Shown here: positions 48,401-61,466 of the stretch, piece after piece | Numbering within the stretch: position 1 is the first letter of the stretch | Layout: each line of letters starts with the position of its first letter | NCBI RefSeq assembly: GCF_964340395.1 | Contig: NC_135565.1 | Coordinates: 7,736,742-7,800,741, forward strand | DNA from: Glandiceps talaboti | Taxonomy: Eukaryota; Hemichordata; Enteropneusta; Spengelidae | Direction of reading: 5' to 3' | Length of the DNA: 64,000 nt | Notes under the pieces: generated by a model | Databases searched by the model: none | Seen by the model: the letters and a program-made list of their open reading frames with translations, nothing else | Told to the model about the DNA's origin: nothing | Program-made: the position numbers and the translations under genes

Positions 48401-50564
48401 AGACATTTTGAGCCCTCAATTTATATCTCTCAAATTCATCCTTGAGTTGTTTAAGTTCTTGTTGACAAGCTTTGTGTGCAGGGTCACTTTCCATACTGCT
48501 ACAGTCTTCCATATTACACACTTCTAGTAAAACACAAACAGATATTTGCAAATATTATTTGACAACACGAATCTACTCTGAATCTTTATGTAGTATAGTT
48601 CCTGACCTATTGTTCAATTTAGTGGATTTTTACACCAAATGTGATGGCTATTTATTCAAGGTTTTTGAAGAGGTTTGTGTAACTAAAGAAAATTAAGCAT
48701 ATGCCAAGTATGGACTCTCACTTTTGTGCTAGGTTTGAATGAATGCCAAGTATGGACTATCACTTTTGTGCTAGGTTTGAATGAATGCCAAGTATGGACT
48801 ATCACTTTTGTGCTAGGTTTGAATGAATGCCAAGTATGGACTATCACTTTTGTGCTAGATTTGAATGAATGCCAAGTATGGACTATCACTTTTGTGCTAG
48901 ATTTGAATGAATGCCAAGTATGGACTATCACTTTTGTGCTAGATTTGAATGAATGCCAAGTATGGACTATCACTTTTGTGCTAGGATTGAATGAATGCCA
49001 AGTATGGACTATTACTTTTGTGCTAGGTTTGAATGAATGCCAAGTATGGACTATCACTTTTGTGCTAGGTTTGAATGAATGCCAAGTATGGACTATCACT
49101 TTTGTGCTAGATTTGAATGAATGCCAAGTATGGATTATTACTTTTGTGCTAGGTTTGAATGAATGCCAAGTATGGACTATCACTTCTGTGCTAGATTTGA
49201 ATGAATGCCAAGTATGGACTATCACTTTTGTGCTAGGTTTGAATGAATGCCAAGTATGGACTATCGCGTTTGTGCTGGGTTTGAATGCCAAGTATGGACT
49301 ATCACTTTTGTGCTAGGTTTGAAAGAAATAAGACCATATTTGTCAGAGATACAGCTGCAATCAGACAGACATGAACATTGTTTTCGATGTCAGTGTTGTA
49401 TTTTGCTCCTTAAAAGTGGACATATGGATGAGGATTCGGTATTTATTTTGGATTTCTAATTTATAAAACAACTTAACTATATTTCCTTACATGTACTTGT
49501 AAAATCGATGCGGAACAACACTGATCAAGTCTGTATTTGTATCTCAATATAGTGCAAAATGCTAAAGAATGTATAAAATGTTTGTTATTGTATCTTTTAC
49601 ACATTTGTTAAGATTTGCAATTTGTTGAGTTACAAACAAGGACTTTGCATATGTTGTTTTACGTTGATTTTTCAAGTAGGAAACCATGATAAAATTAGTT
49701 AACAAATTTAAAAAATCCAAAATAAATACCCAATCCTCATCCATATGGCCACTTTAAAATACCCAACACAACATACAGCTGCAATGGACGAACAGTATGA
49801 ATTTTTAGCTTTATAAAATTTGCTTTTTAAAATATTATTTTATTAGTTTTGTTACAAACAAGTAAACATAAACACTGAACAACACATTTTTGTATGCATA
49901 TTAATCAAAACCTCACATACATGTACAATCCTCATGAATGATGCATGATAATCAGTCAAACTAAGAGATTCCAACCATTACTTACCATCAATATCTAATG
50001 GTTTCTCTGCTCTCTGATTGGCTAATTTCAGAAGACCCTTTAACTTGGTGATTTTTTCGACAAGAGTTGTGATGTCTACGTTACTCTCATCTTCATCATT
50101 GATATCTGGTATTGGTGTTTTATTTGCTGCTCTAGCCAGTGCTGTGTTTTCTAAATCTAACTGAGATACTCTCTCCTTCAAACGCCTAAAATAGTAAAAT
50201 ACACAGACAACAAAAAATGGTAAGATTGTAGACTTTGGGCAACAATTGATGTCAGTAATATTTGGAATGGTCATTATTCAGTCTTGGCAAGTTGATGTAT
50301 ACAGTATACCCATCGCTGTTGGTATCATTAAACACTCAGTTGCTTGGTTGTTGCTATGGGCTTGTCTATGGTTGCTGTACATATTTATGCAAATTTGTTA
50401 ATGTTAATTCACTTGAATACGCCCACTTTAGTACAGTCTACAACTTACCAAACACTCAGTCTGTCGATCAAATACATTTTGATAAAAGTTGATCAAAATA
50501 AAATGAAAGTTAACTTTGAAGGAGTAAGGACTGAACAAATGGGACTGAAGGATGGACAAAAAAG

Positions 50565-50606
<42 letters not shown>

Positions 50607-50707
50607 TACACACACACACACACACATACATACATACATACATACATACATACATACATACATACATACATACATACATACATACATACAGAGACAGACA
50701 GACAGAC

Positions 50708-50752
<45 letters not shown>

Positions 50753-50905
50753 TAGATAGATAGATGGATAGGGACTGAAAGATGAAGACTGGTATGCAGA
50801 GTTAGCAAAACCCTTCAGTTGACAGGCAGGCAGATAGATAGACAGCCAGACAGATAGACATGTACATATACACAGACAGACTGACCAAAAATCAGGCAGA
50901 CAAAC

Positions 50906-50948
<43 letters not shown>

Positions 50949-53900
50949 AGCACTACAGGCACAGACATACAGACAGACACAAAATTTACTCATATCTCAT
51001 TTCTCAACTCACTGTATTGACAGTTGGTCTTGATAGCGTAGTCTTTCATAATTACCAACAACAGATGACAGATCAGATAATTTGGCTTCCAAGTTTGAAA
51101 CCCTCTGCTCATCATTTTCTGCTAATTGTTTTAATTTGTCTTCAGCTTCTACTGCTTTTCTCTGTTCCAATTGCACTTGCATTCTGTGCTGAGCCTGTCA
51201 AAAAGGTATGCATGTCAACATGAGGTACAAAAGTTAAAATAATACAACACCTGGATAGACCATGCAGGAATCAACGAGCATGTAATTGATTGATTTATTG
51301 ATTGGTTAATTTATTATTAGGTTGAATGATTGATCGATTGAATGATTAATTTTGTAGTGAAATAAAACTTATTTTGTGCGTGATATTGCTCAATTGTTTT
51401 ATTGATTTTTGTGGTGATATAAAACTTTTTTCTTCTTTCCCTGGCTATTTTTTTCTCTCTCTCTCTGTACATAATTCTCTCTTTATAACACTCATTTATG
51501 CATTAACTACATGTAGACTAAAGTATAAACCCTTTCTTCCTTGTTAGTGAAACACCAAGCTTACATCATTTTAGCTGTAATGTCGCATGAGTGAAACACC
51601 AAGCCAACATCATTTTAGCTGTAATGTCCCATGAGTGAAACACCAAGCCAACAACATTTTAGTTGTAATGTTCCATGAGTGGAAAACCAAGGCAACTTGA
51701 TTTCTCCTGTATGTTGTCAATTTGACAAGTATCTCATCAAGTCCATTTTAGCAGAAGACTGTTTTTACTGCATTGTCATAGAATAGCAATGCTTATCACT
51801 GTTCAATGTGATTTGGCAAAGGATTCTGCTGTGTTTATTGTGTCTCTGTTACTGTTAGTCTAATGTTAAATGTGTCTATATTTGTGTCAGACATCGTGTA
51901 CCATGACAGAAACACAAAGGCAACATTATTTCTCATGTACAATGTAACAGTAAGTTTCTAGAAAGAATTTGGTGCATTCTATTATTTGGTAAAAATGAAC
52001 AGAAAGGAGCACACACAAAGTTACAACTACCACAGGACGTACTTTCATCTCAGCCATTCCTTTTTGTAATTCCAGTAGTAATGGTGATGGTGTTAAGACT
52101 TGGTCTTCTGCTGCTTGTAAACGTGTTCTGACAGCATCCAATTCTCTACTTAAAGTCGTAATTTGCTTCTCATACTCCTCAGTTCTAATAGAAATATTAT
52201 AATTAGTAATATGACAGAACCTCATGGCATGTGACTGCAAGTGTGGCGTGCTCTGTGTATTTGCATGAGTGCTTACAGTTTTCTCTCCGCCTGTACTTTC
52301 ACGAGCGTAGCAAGTAAAAGTGCAACAGTGGAACAGAAAATACTGCAAGCACGAGTGCAAATATGCCACATTTGCATTAACTCTGCATATGGTTCTGTTA
52401 TTATTATGATGCTATGTTTATCCAAAACAATAAATTACCATAAAAATAACATTATGCGATCACGCACTTTCATGTATTACAAACGATCGCATTCTCATTT
52501 ACATATAATTTGCATACAGGTATGCAATAATGTTTTCAATATTGCACCGCAGTGCAAATACCAATAGTATGTGTGTGCACCAGTGCAAGTAATCTCTCAC
52601 ACATATGTACATGTAATAATTATTTGAAACGTAAATGGGAATAGCCTGTTTACTATTCTGTTGTGTTATGTCATTAGCTGTCATACATCCAAGCACTGGA
52701 AACAACTGCTTGTTTGGAGAACAATGAATAAGTTGTAATTACAATTTGAAAATGTGGGCCAAAGAAACATGAATACAAATATGGCAATATCATTCAAATG
52801 AAGTCATTATGTAAATGTACATGGCTAGCAGATATGAACACACATAATACATGAAGCCTGGGAGTACATGTACATGTATGTATGCGATAATTTACAGGTA
52901 ACTGTGTAAATTCAATATGCAAATGGTTTGATAGCAACTTTTGTACTAAATAAGTTTTGAATTAACACTTCTCAAGACAAGTTAGTTCATTTTGAGTGTT
53001 AGGTGATCACAATCCACTGAGCACAACGCCATATGCATGCAAAATATTTTTTTCAGTTAACAGTTCTCAAGACAAGCTAGTTCATTTTGAGTGTTAAGTG
53101 ATCACAGTCCACTGAACTGAATGAGCACAACTCCATATCCATGCAAAATATTTTTTTTCAGTGTTACATGGGTATATCGGTACAGTATGTTTACAGTATG
53201 CCTTATTTAGTTATTAACAGTAGAGTAAGAACTCTTTTACAGAACAGAAATTCTATGGTACCAACTGTACAAATACCAGTACAAAAAATACTACAATTAG
53301 TCAGAATTCGTCGTTTTTTACTTGTACTTATTTTTACTCCGGCAAAATAAAAAATATATACTGGTACAACTTCTGATAAAGCACAAAGTTTAAATTTGTA
53401 TACAGAGATATAATTTTATTAGCAGTAAAGCTACAACAACGTTAATCATTAATTTAAAACAAACTATCAAACTATATAAAAGTACCAGCAAAAAAATTAA
53501 GTATTCATACACCTTGTTTAGTATTCATTTAGCTATTAAAGGGCGACAAGCATAGTTTGCACATTTTTCTTATATATTTAAAAGGTACTTTCAATATTCT
53601 GCTTACTAAAGTATACATAACCATTATTTGGAATTGGCAGAACTCAAATCTTGTATTAAGATTTATCTTATAAGTGATCTGATGAAGGAATTTATTACAT
53701 GGATGCAAAAATGTTGAGGAAATTTCTACCACACAATTTACTGTTCTGACAATGCCACAACACAAATTGTGATGTCATAAAAGGCACACAACAATGTTAC
53801 CATCAAATTAGGATAGTTTAATCGAAAGTTTAATATAAGTATTTTCAATTGAGTAGAAAGCTTATAAACTCAGTTATGCCACTTTTAATTTCGTTTGGCA

Positions 53901-56900
53901 GAGTGGAACAGTTACTACATATTATGTATTGAGTCAACCGTCAAACTTTTCATCACCAAAAAGTCACGTAACATGACAAATAAATAACCAGATTGGGTTA
54001 TTATATTGTCATATCGATGTATATAAATTGTCATAACAGTAATTTGATATATTAAGTTGAATAATAATCATTTGAAATATCATGTTTTTGATTATCAAAA
54101 CTACATCAGCTTATTACCAACGCCGCCATGTATTAATCCTTAGACTAGTGACGTCATTAACTTATTATCAACGTCTCCATGTATTAGTGATTGGACTTGC
54201 GACATTGTCAGCTTGTGGGATGAAGAAAACTTAAATTTGCCAAATTAATCATTTATAAATAAATTTCTTTCCTGAAAGACAGTGCAAACACATGTATTCA
54301 AGGATTACATACATGTAGATGCATTAATTTACACATTGATGTTAATTTTCCCGATTGTAGTCTTTTGTACACAAACAAATAGCCCCCACCCCCACCCCCA
54401 CCCCACCCTAGTAGAAAGAGGAAGATTTACAAATAATAATTTATTAATATTAAAACATTAATTTTCAATTGAATTTTGAAAAAAAAAATCATTTTTTTTT
54501 CCATTTTGGACAACAAATTTTACTTCTAGATTTTACAAAATCAAGAATGATAGTGATGTACAAAAATGTACAATGTGTAGATGAAAGTTTTGATACCATG
54601 CGTACAAATAGTCAAAGTGTCAAAGGAGTACATACTATATAAATAATCATTGGCTTTGTACTTACTTGTTAGGCATAGATTTTTGTTTGTGTAACGATTC
54701 TTGTAACTCTTCAACCTACAAAAACATACCAGATGATAAATATTATAATAGATCATTTCAGGTTATAAGAGAGGTTAATCTGTTTGTATTTACATGTACA
54801 TGTGTTCCATACACCTCACACCATAGTCATGTGATTTGAAGGCAAACGCATACAGTCCACAGCAGATGTTGGTATGTGAACAGGCCAGTCCACACTCCAC
54901 TAACAGTACGAAATATTACCCGGCGATATGCATGCCAATTTGTTTGCTCGCAGGTTTGATTATGCAGTAGTGTTCAAATGTATGCACAATATAGTTAGTT
55001 GCTCTGAAACGTACAGGTGAATAATTAACTGCTGTAAATAAGATTGGGCCATTTTTTCTAACAAAATTTCATAATTTTGGTAATTTTAATATCAAAGCTC
55101 AGAAATGTAAAAATGGTAAACTAATTGTAGTTATTTTATTTTTTTATATGTTTATTTATTTATTTATTTTTATTTATTTATTTATTTATTTATTTATTTT
55201 TTTTGGGGGGGGGTTCCTTTGCAAAAAAGGTCTAAAATACTGATAAGTTTGGAAAACAATGGCTTGTGTTTAGCCTTCTGAACAAAAGATGCAAATGCAC
55301 ACTCACACATTCCACTGTCTTTCAAGTTTGAGTTCTAAATGGCACAGCTAAAAATACCTCTACATCTACACCTGCATGATTACACTCATGTACATGTTCT
55401 AATATCCAGCTAAACCTCTGTATTATCTCAAAAAATAGAGGAATCTTTTCAGCTTTCCGCACTGTTTTAATCATTTTCAATAACTGAAAAATAGTACTAA
55501 CAATGTACTAATATGCAATACAACAGTCTCCAAGTTACATGTACTTTGAAAAGCAACTGGTAGTAAACATTCATACATTGCAACCAAACCACATACACAC
55601 ACTGGTATACATACAAATCCATGTCAAGTTGTACCTGTTCAAACAGAAAGTACTGGATTTACACCTGTGTTGTTCTACATCATAACAACACAAGTCTACA
55701 TCATTGGTTCTGGTGCTCAATGCATTAAGTCAATTACGCACAGTAATATTTACACTTTTTCTTTAGATTTTCAAACAAAGTTACACATTGGGCATAATGG
55801 ATTATTTATAAGGTATGTTACATTCAAGCATGCAAATAGAATCTGGAAGCAGAGTACAAATGCACACAGTGACTTTTAAAAGTCACTTATTGTAGAGTAC
55901 TCTAGTTAAATTTCAAAAAGTGATTAAGCAGAGATAATTGTTTACCATTTGTTCAAATTTTTCTTTTTCTGTCCGTTCATTGGCCACCAGTTGTTGCAAT
56001 TCATGCAGCATTACGGCATGCATAGTGTGTTCTTGTTCCAAGTCCAGCTGTTGCGCTCTAAGCTTGGATTTACACTGTTGATAAAGTATACAGCTGGTAT
56101 TAACACACGTTTAACATCAACCAGCTGTGAATATAATCTTTTCCTTTCCTTCTACTTCTGTTGCAGATTTTTTAAAGTGATCATTCTCTGTGACATTTTT
56201 GTGATACTACTCATTCACTCACTAGAAAGACAGATTGTCTACGCTTGCTTCTTTTTATTCTGCTTTGGATTGGGGGTCAAGGGTTAACCATTTGCAAACA
56301 TATGACGTGTCAAGCTAATACTCAGGCAAAATAATGAAAAAAAAACAGTTTGTTTCTGATAACATGACTTCAGAAAATAGGGTAGGTTGGACAGAATTTT
56401 CTTTTACTTTATTTTTAAAAATTACTTCAATCCCAAGATAAGATAGTCATGGCTCACAATACTTCACGAGAGTTTGTTGAGGTATAAATGAAGACAATTA
56501 CTAGTTAAGTAAATGAACACATTATGCAGACTACAGTTATCGTCTACAAAAGACCTGGTTTCTCTTTGCAATACAATTTTTTTTAAAAGTGACCACAGAT
56601 GAAGCAATGGCATGAGGATGTACACAGAAATTTGATAGAAGTAAATTGTTACCATTTTACCTTTTAGCATGTAAAAGAAGTTCAGGGTTAGCGGCTTAAA
56701 CTAGGGTCGGTCTAGTTAGGCCTAATATAAAAAAATTGTATGGTTCCAATTCCGCTCAATTTTAGAATAGGAGGGGTAGGTCAATCTTCTATTTTATATA
56801 TATTTCATATGTGACTGTCACGTTCAGGTAATTATATTTTCCGTTGTTTTCCATATGGTCTCTGTGTTATTGGTTTCTTCTGATCAGATATACAGCCATT

Positions 56901-59900
56901 ACAGATTGGAAGAACAGTTTAATATTGCCTTTTTACATTGATGTCCATTATTTCTTGCAAGACTTCACAATTTTGCAATTTTATTATTTTCTTCGCTAAT
57001 AACTAAAAAAAGTTTATGGTCAGCATGAAGGACTAGGTCGGTTAACCGGAACCAAACCATTTTTATTATATCAGAAACATATGATTTTTTTTTTATTTGG
57101 CCACAGTTGCAAACTGAACGAAAAATAAAACAAAGTAGACATTACAGTCAATTAATCAAGCATGGTATTGATGGTCTATTTTTACTTCACACTTTACAAC
57201 CAAAAGTAAATACTTCATATGCGCAAATATTGAAATGAAAGTATTTGCAACTGTAAATTTGTTTTTCATATTATTTATTGTTTTTTGATTTCATATAATT
57301 CTATGTTGGTCTACACATAGACCCCCACCCATGGAGGGTCTATGGTCTACATGTACATGTATTTACGGCGGTAGCATCACCACTGCTGTAGTGGGAAGTG
57401 ATAGGAAAGATGTTGGGGGGGGGCCAAAAGTGGCACATATGTAGATGATTTAGTAAAGTGTCATACAAGACAATTTGAGAATGGCTTTAGGTAAAGAATA
57501 AATACCGAGATGTGTAAGTGTGAGTGCTGAGTTGTATATCCTACTAATACCATGGCTCCTTTTTGTGGTGATGACTTGATGATATCAGGTCACATTGATA
57601 AGTTGTCAGGGACAACATCTTGTTACACTTGGCCTGCAGTCGGCTAGCTCAGTGCTAAAACTGGTGGTAACACTAACACCTCACCAGTATATGCTAGCAA
57701 TTGAACGTGACAGGTTAGTTTCTACACCAGTCCTATGTTAACATCAGGCTAGCTTAGTAAATGTACATGTACATGTACTAACACACTAGGTTAACATTAT
57801 TAACACCTGAGTAGTACATGTTAACAACCCTGTAGGTTAGTGCCTAAAATGAACAGCCAGCAAGTATAGAGTTAACCTCAGACTGGCACCAGACTAGCAA
57901 ATCACACACATATGCATACAGACAGACAAAGACACAGACACACGCATAGGCATATAGACATACACATATTCTTTGTAATTGAGTTGTACCGTATCTGGCA
58001 TTAGACAACCCTAATGAACTACAAGTACATGGAGGTGTACTATTTTGGATGCAATACTCATAGTTACATGTACATGTACCATGTTATAATTTATCAAGTT
58101 CTGATTTGCATATAAACATGTTATACCTCCATAAGTTGGTCCTGTAATTTTTGTATTTGGTCTTCAAATGCTTGTTTCTCCTCTGTGTGTAAATTCACCA
58201 TTTCTTCCTGTTCTTGCTACAAAGAGAGAGAAGTTTTACAAATTAACAATATTTATGGCGTCTGACCATAGCGAATTACAAATTTGGTAGCAGGTACACA
58301 CAGTCAATACTACCGTAAGTAGAGAGTGAGATACAACTGTTGACATCAGACTGTGGACAAACGGAACCTGTTACAAACAAGGAAAGTAAGCAACTGAATT
58401 GGATTACAGTGTAACAACATTTGGCACAGCATGTTGGAAGTACATGTTTGAATAACATTCCATCATTTGATAAGAATAGTTGTATGGCCACTCTACATAA
58501 TAGTTCACGTTCAAAAACAGATTTCCAGTTCCCCTGGCATTTCATGTACACATAAAGAGGCCATAAAACTGTTCTTATCAAACCATGGTGTGTAATACAA
58601 GTCTCTGCTGTTCCAACATACTGTGCCAAGTGTTATTAATCTAATTCAGTTGTATACTTTCCCTGTTTGTAACAGGTTCTGTTTGTCCATAGTCTAATGT
58701 CTGAAGTTGTACAGTATACTTCTTCATTTCAATTTACTTGGACTTATGAGTCTTGTACATAGTAATGCAGAAACCAAAAGCAATTTGAAAAGGGATTCTA
58801 CGGTATATGTATATCATTTGCCTACTGCATGAATTACAAGTATAAAGGCTACGTTGAATTGATGTGTTTCAAACTTTCATTAAACCTAACTTATAATAAC
58901 ATAACTTGCTATTTGAATAAAACATCATAAAGTGCATATTATTGTTTGACTGAATTTTAAAATAATACCTGATACTTAGCCTTACTGAACATTAAAATAA
59001 TACCAGCTCCTTACCCTTAATTTCTTCTTGTCGGCTTGGAAGCTCTGCTCCATTTTAGACTTTTCAGAGGTTACTGTTGCCAAGGCATTGGTTAAGGTGG
59101 CTAGTTGTTCTTTCAATTGTAAAATATTACATTCCTCTAGAATCTAATAAATATGAAATGAATATTATGTAAACATTTCATTACACTATACAAAATATTA
59201 TTTCATCTCTTTTAAGTGTTGAAGGTGAATGCCACACCAGGAAATGAAGTCATTTTCATAAACTATGGGTTCTGGAGAGTCATTTCATGATTTTACATCA
59301 CCTATTATTACTTGTGATTACAGAAAACATTAAGTTGATCTTGTGCCGTTATCATTACTGTGGGACATTGCACCATGGGAGTCAGTATTCAGATTGCATG
59401 CTGAATATTCATGTCAGAGATTTTTTACACTGAGGGTATAGGTATTTTGGACTCATGAATATTCAGTGTGCAACCATGAATATATTATTTCTGCTAACTC
59501 CCATGATGCAATGTCCCACAGCAAAGATACCCTAGAAATGCACAAGACCAACTTATTGTTTTACTGTAATCAGAAGTAATTGTAGGTGATGTAAAATCAT
59601 GAAATGACTCTCCAGAACCCATAGTTTATGAAAATGTCTATTTCCTGGAGTGGCATTCCCTTTTAAATTGTGCTGATATGACGAAGAGAACAAAACATGC
59701 TAACAAAAGAAGAAACATTATTGGTAAACATTATCAATGACCCTGCTGTTGGTCCAAGATACACCGCACCTGCCCATGCAACACAGTAACTTCTGTTTGC
59801 ACAGAAGGTATTGGATATGCACGTCAAGGGATGCTTATCACCTGACTGTACCCTGGATCCTTCTCTGTCGTTGATGGCATTTCATCTTTGTTCTATAAAA

Positions 59901-61435
59901 TCATACAATTTAAGAAGACATTATGTCATTCAATCATGTATACCTGATCATTTCTTTGTAGCGGATCATCTGGAATCTCAGACTGACTTCCATTGCCTTG
60001 TCCATCTTCGCTACCATCATCATCATGATTCGGTGGATGGTGTTGTTGTTGCTGCTGCTGCTGAGGTGCTGGTGCTGCCTGACTTAAGATTTGTAAACTA
60101 GCTTCTAGTGCTTCCTTTTCTTTGACAAGACTTTTGTAGGCAAGTACAACATCTAATTAATGAAAACATATGACATATTACTCAATCACCAATGTCAGAC
60201 TTGTCCATAAACACAAAATTGGATGTTCCCAGTTGTGAATTGTGTATGTAAATAAGCCTTTCCATAATTTGCCATGGTGGCACTCTACTTCCTGTCTATG
60301 TGTACCTTGGGGGTATACATGACATAGGTTACTCGGTTAAGCATAGAGCATTGCTGCTTTCCTTGATGTCTGAACAATGTGAAAAACATCCCTGATTTAC
60401 ACTTCTACAGAATACAAGGAACAAAGCTCTTAAGAAACAGTACTATGAGGTGATGATACCCTAATTTGAGCAAGGGTGCTGTATGCATTCTCAATTTCCT
60501 GTTTGCAGTTTGCAATGGCCCATTGTGTACGACTAGGGGAGAATATATCACGCATGGTTCCAAGAATCAATAGGGCAGTAAAATATATTTACTTTGGAAC
60601 AAACAGCTTCTGGAAAACTTTCAAAAATTCTATTCCACTTTGGAAAGGTATCTTTTTCTGATTGATAAAGAGTTAATAGATATGCTGCTCACTGTAGACA
60701 TATCAAATCATGATCTAAACTTGCATTTGACACTTTCTTTTTCAAGATGAATCCATGTAAAAAGTTGCTATTTGGCCAAAAGATTGCCATGCCCATTATT
60801 TTGGTATTTGCATTGAGCAGCATATATATTAACCCTTCATCTGGAAGCTGTTAACAGTAAATTGGAAACAAATGAAACAAACTACAGACACTGTGATTTT
60901 AATTATTCAATATTAATGGCACTCCCGGAAAATCAGAATAATATGTCTTGTTAAAACGTAAAGTAAAGGAAGCCATCTACATATAACAGAGGAGATCCAT
61001 CATGAACAGGGACCAAGGATACCAACTACCATTATTTTACAGACATATTATTTTGCCAGTTTTGGAGCAAAACATTAATGCTGAATAATTAAATTATGGT
61101 GTGATCAAAATCACATTTGCCTCCAATCTAAAATTCCACAGTAATTATTATAGTATACTGTACCCTGACTACACTTTACCACTGAAAATTCTATAACGGA
61201 TCAAAATCTGTATACAAAATAACCATTATATATGCATCAGTGACAGTGTTTTATTTAAGGGCGGTAAGTAGGTAAAATCTACCGGGGTTCCCACATCATT
61301 TTACCGGGGTTCCCCACCTAAACTATGATACATTGCATGGGAAGCACTACCAGTTTTACCTCTTTCCCCCTTTCTGTTACCGGGGTCCCCAAACCTTAGC
61401 AAAAACACTGTGCATGTAAACATAAACACTTCAAT

Positions 61436-61466
<31 letters not shown>

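Noticed and set aside
48683-49316. Two ~200-residue repeat proteins on opposite strands
   Set aside because: A 42-bp intronic minisatellite divisible by three; no start context, splice logic or domain, and it lies within a GCC1 intron.
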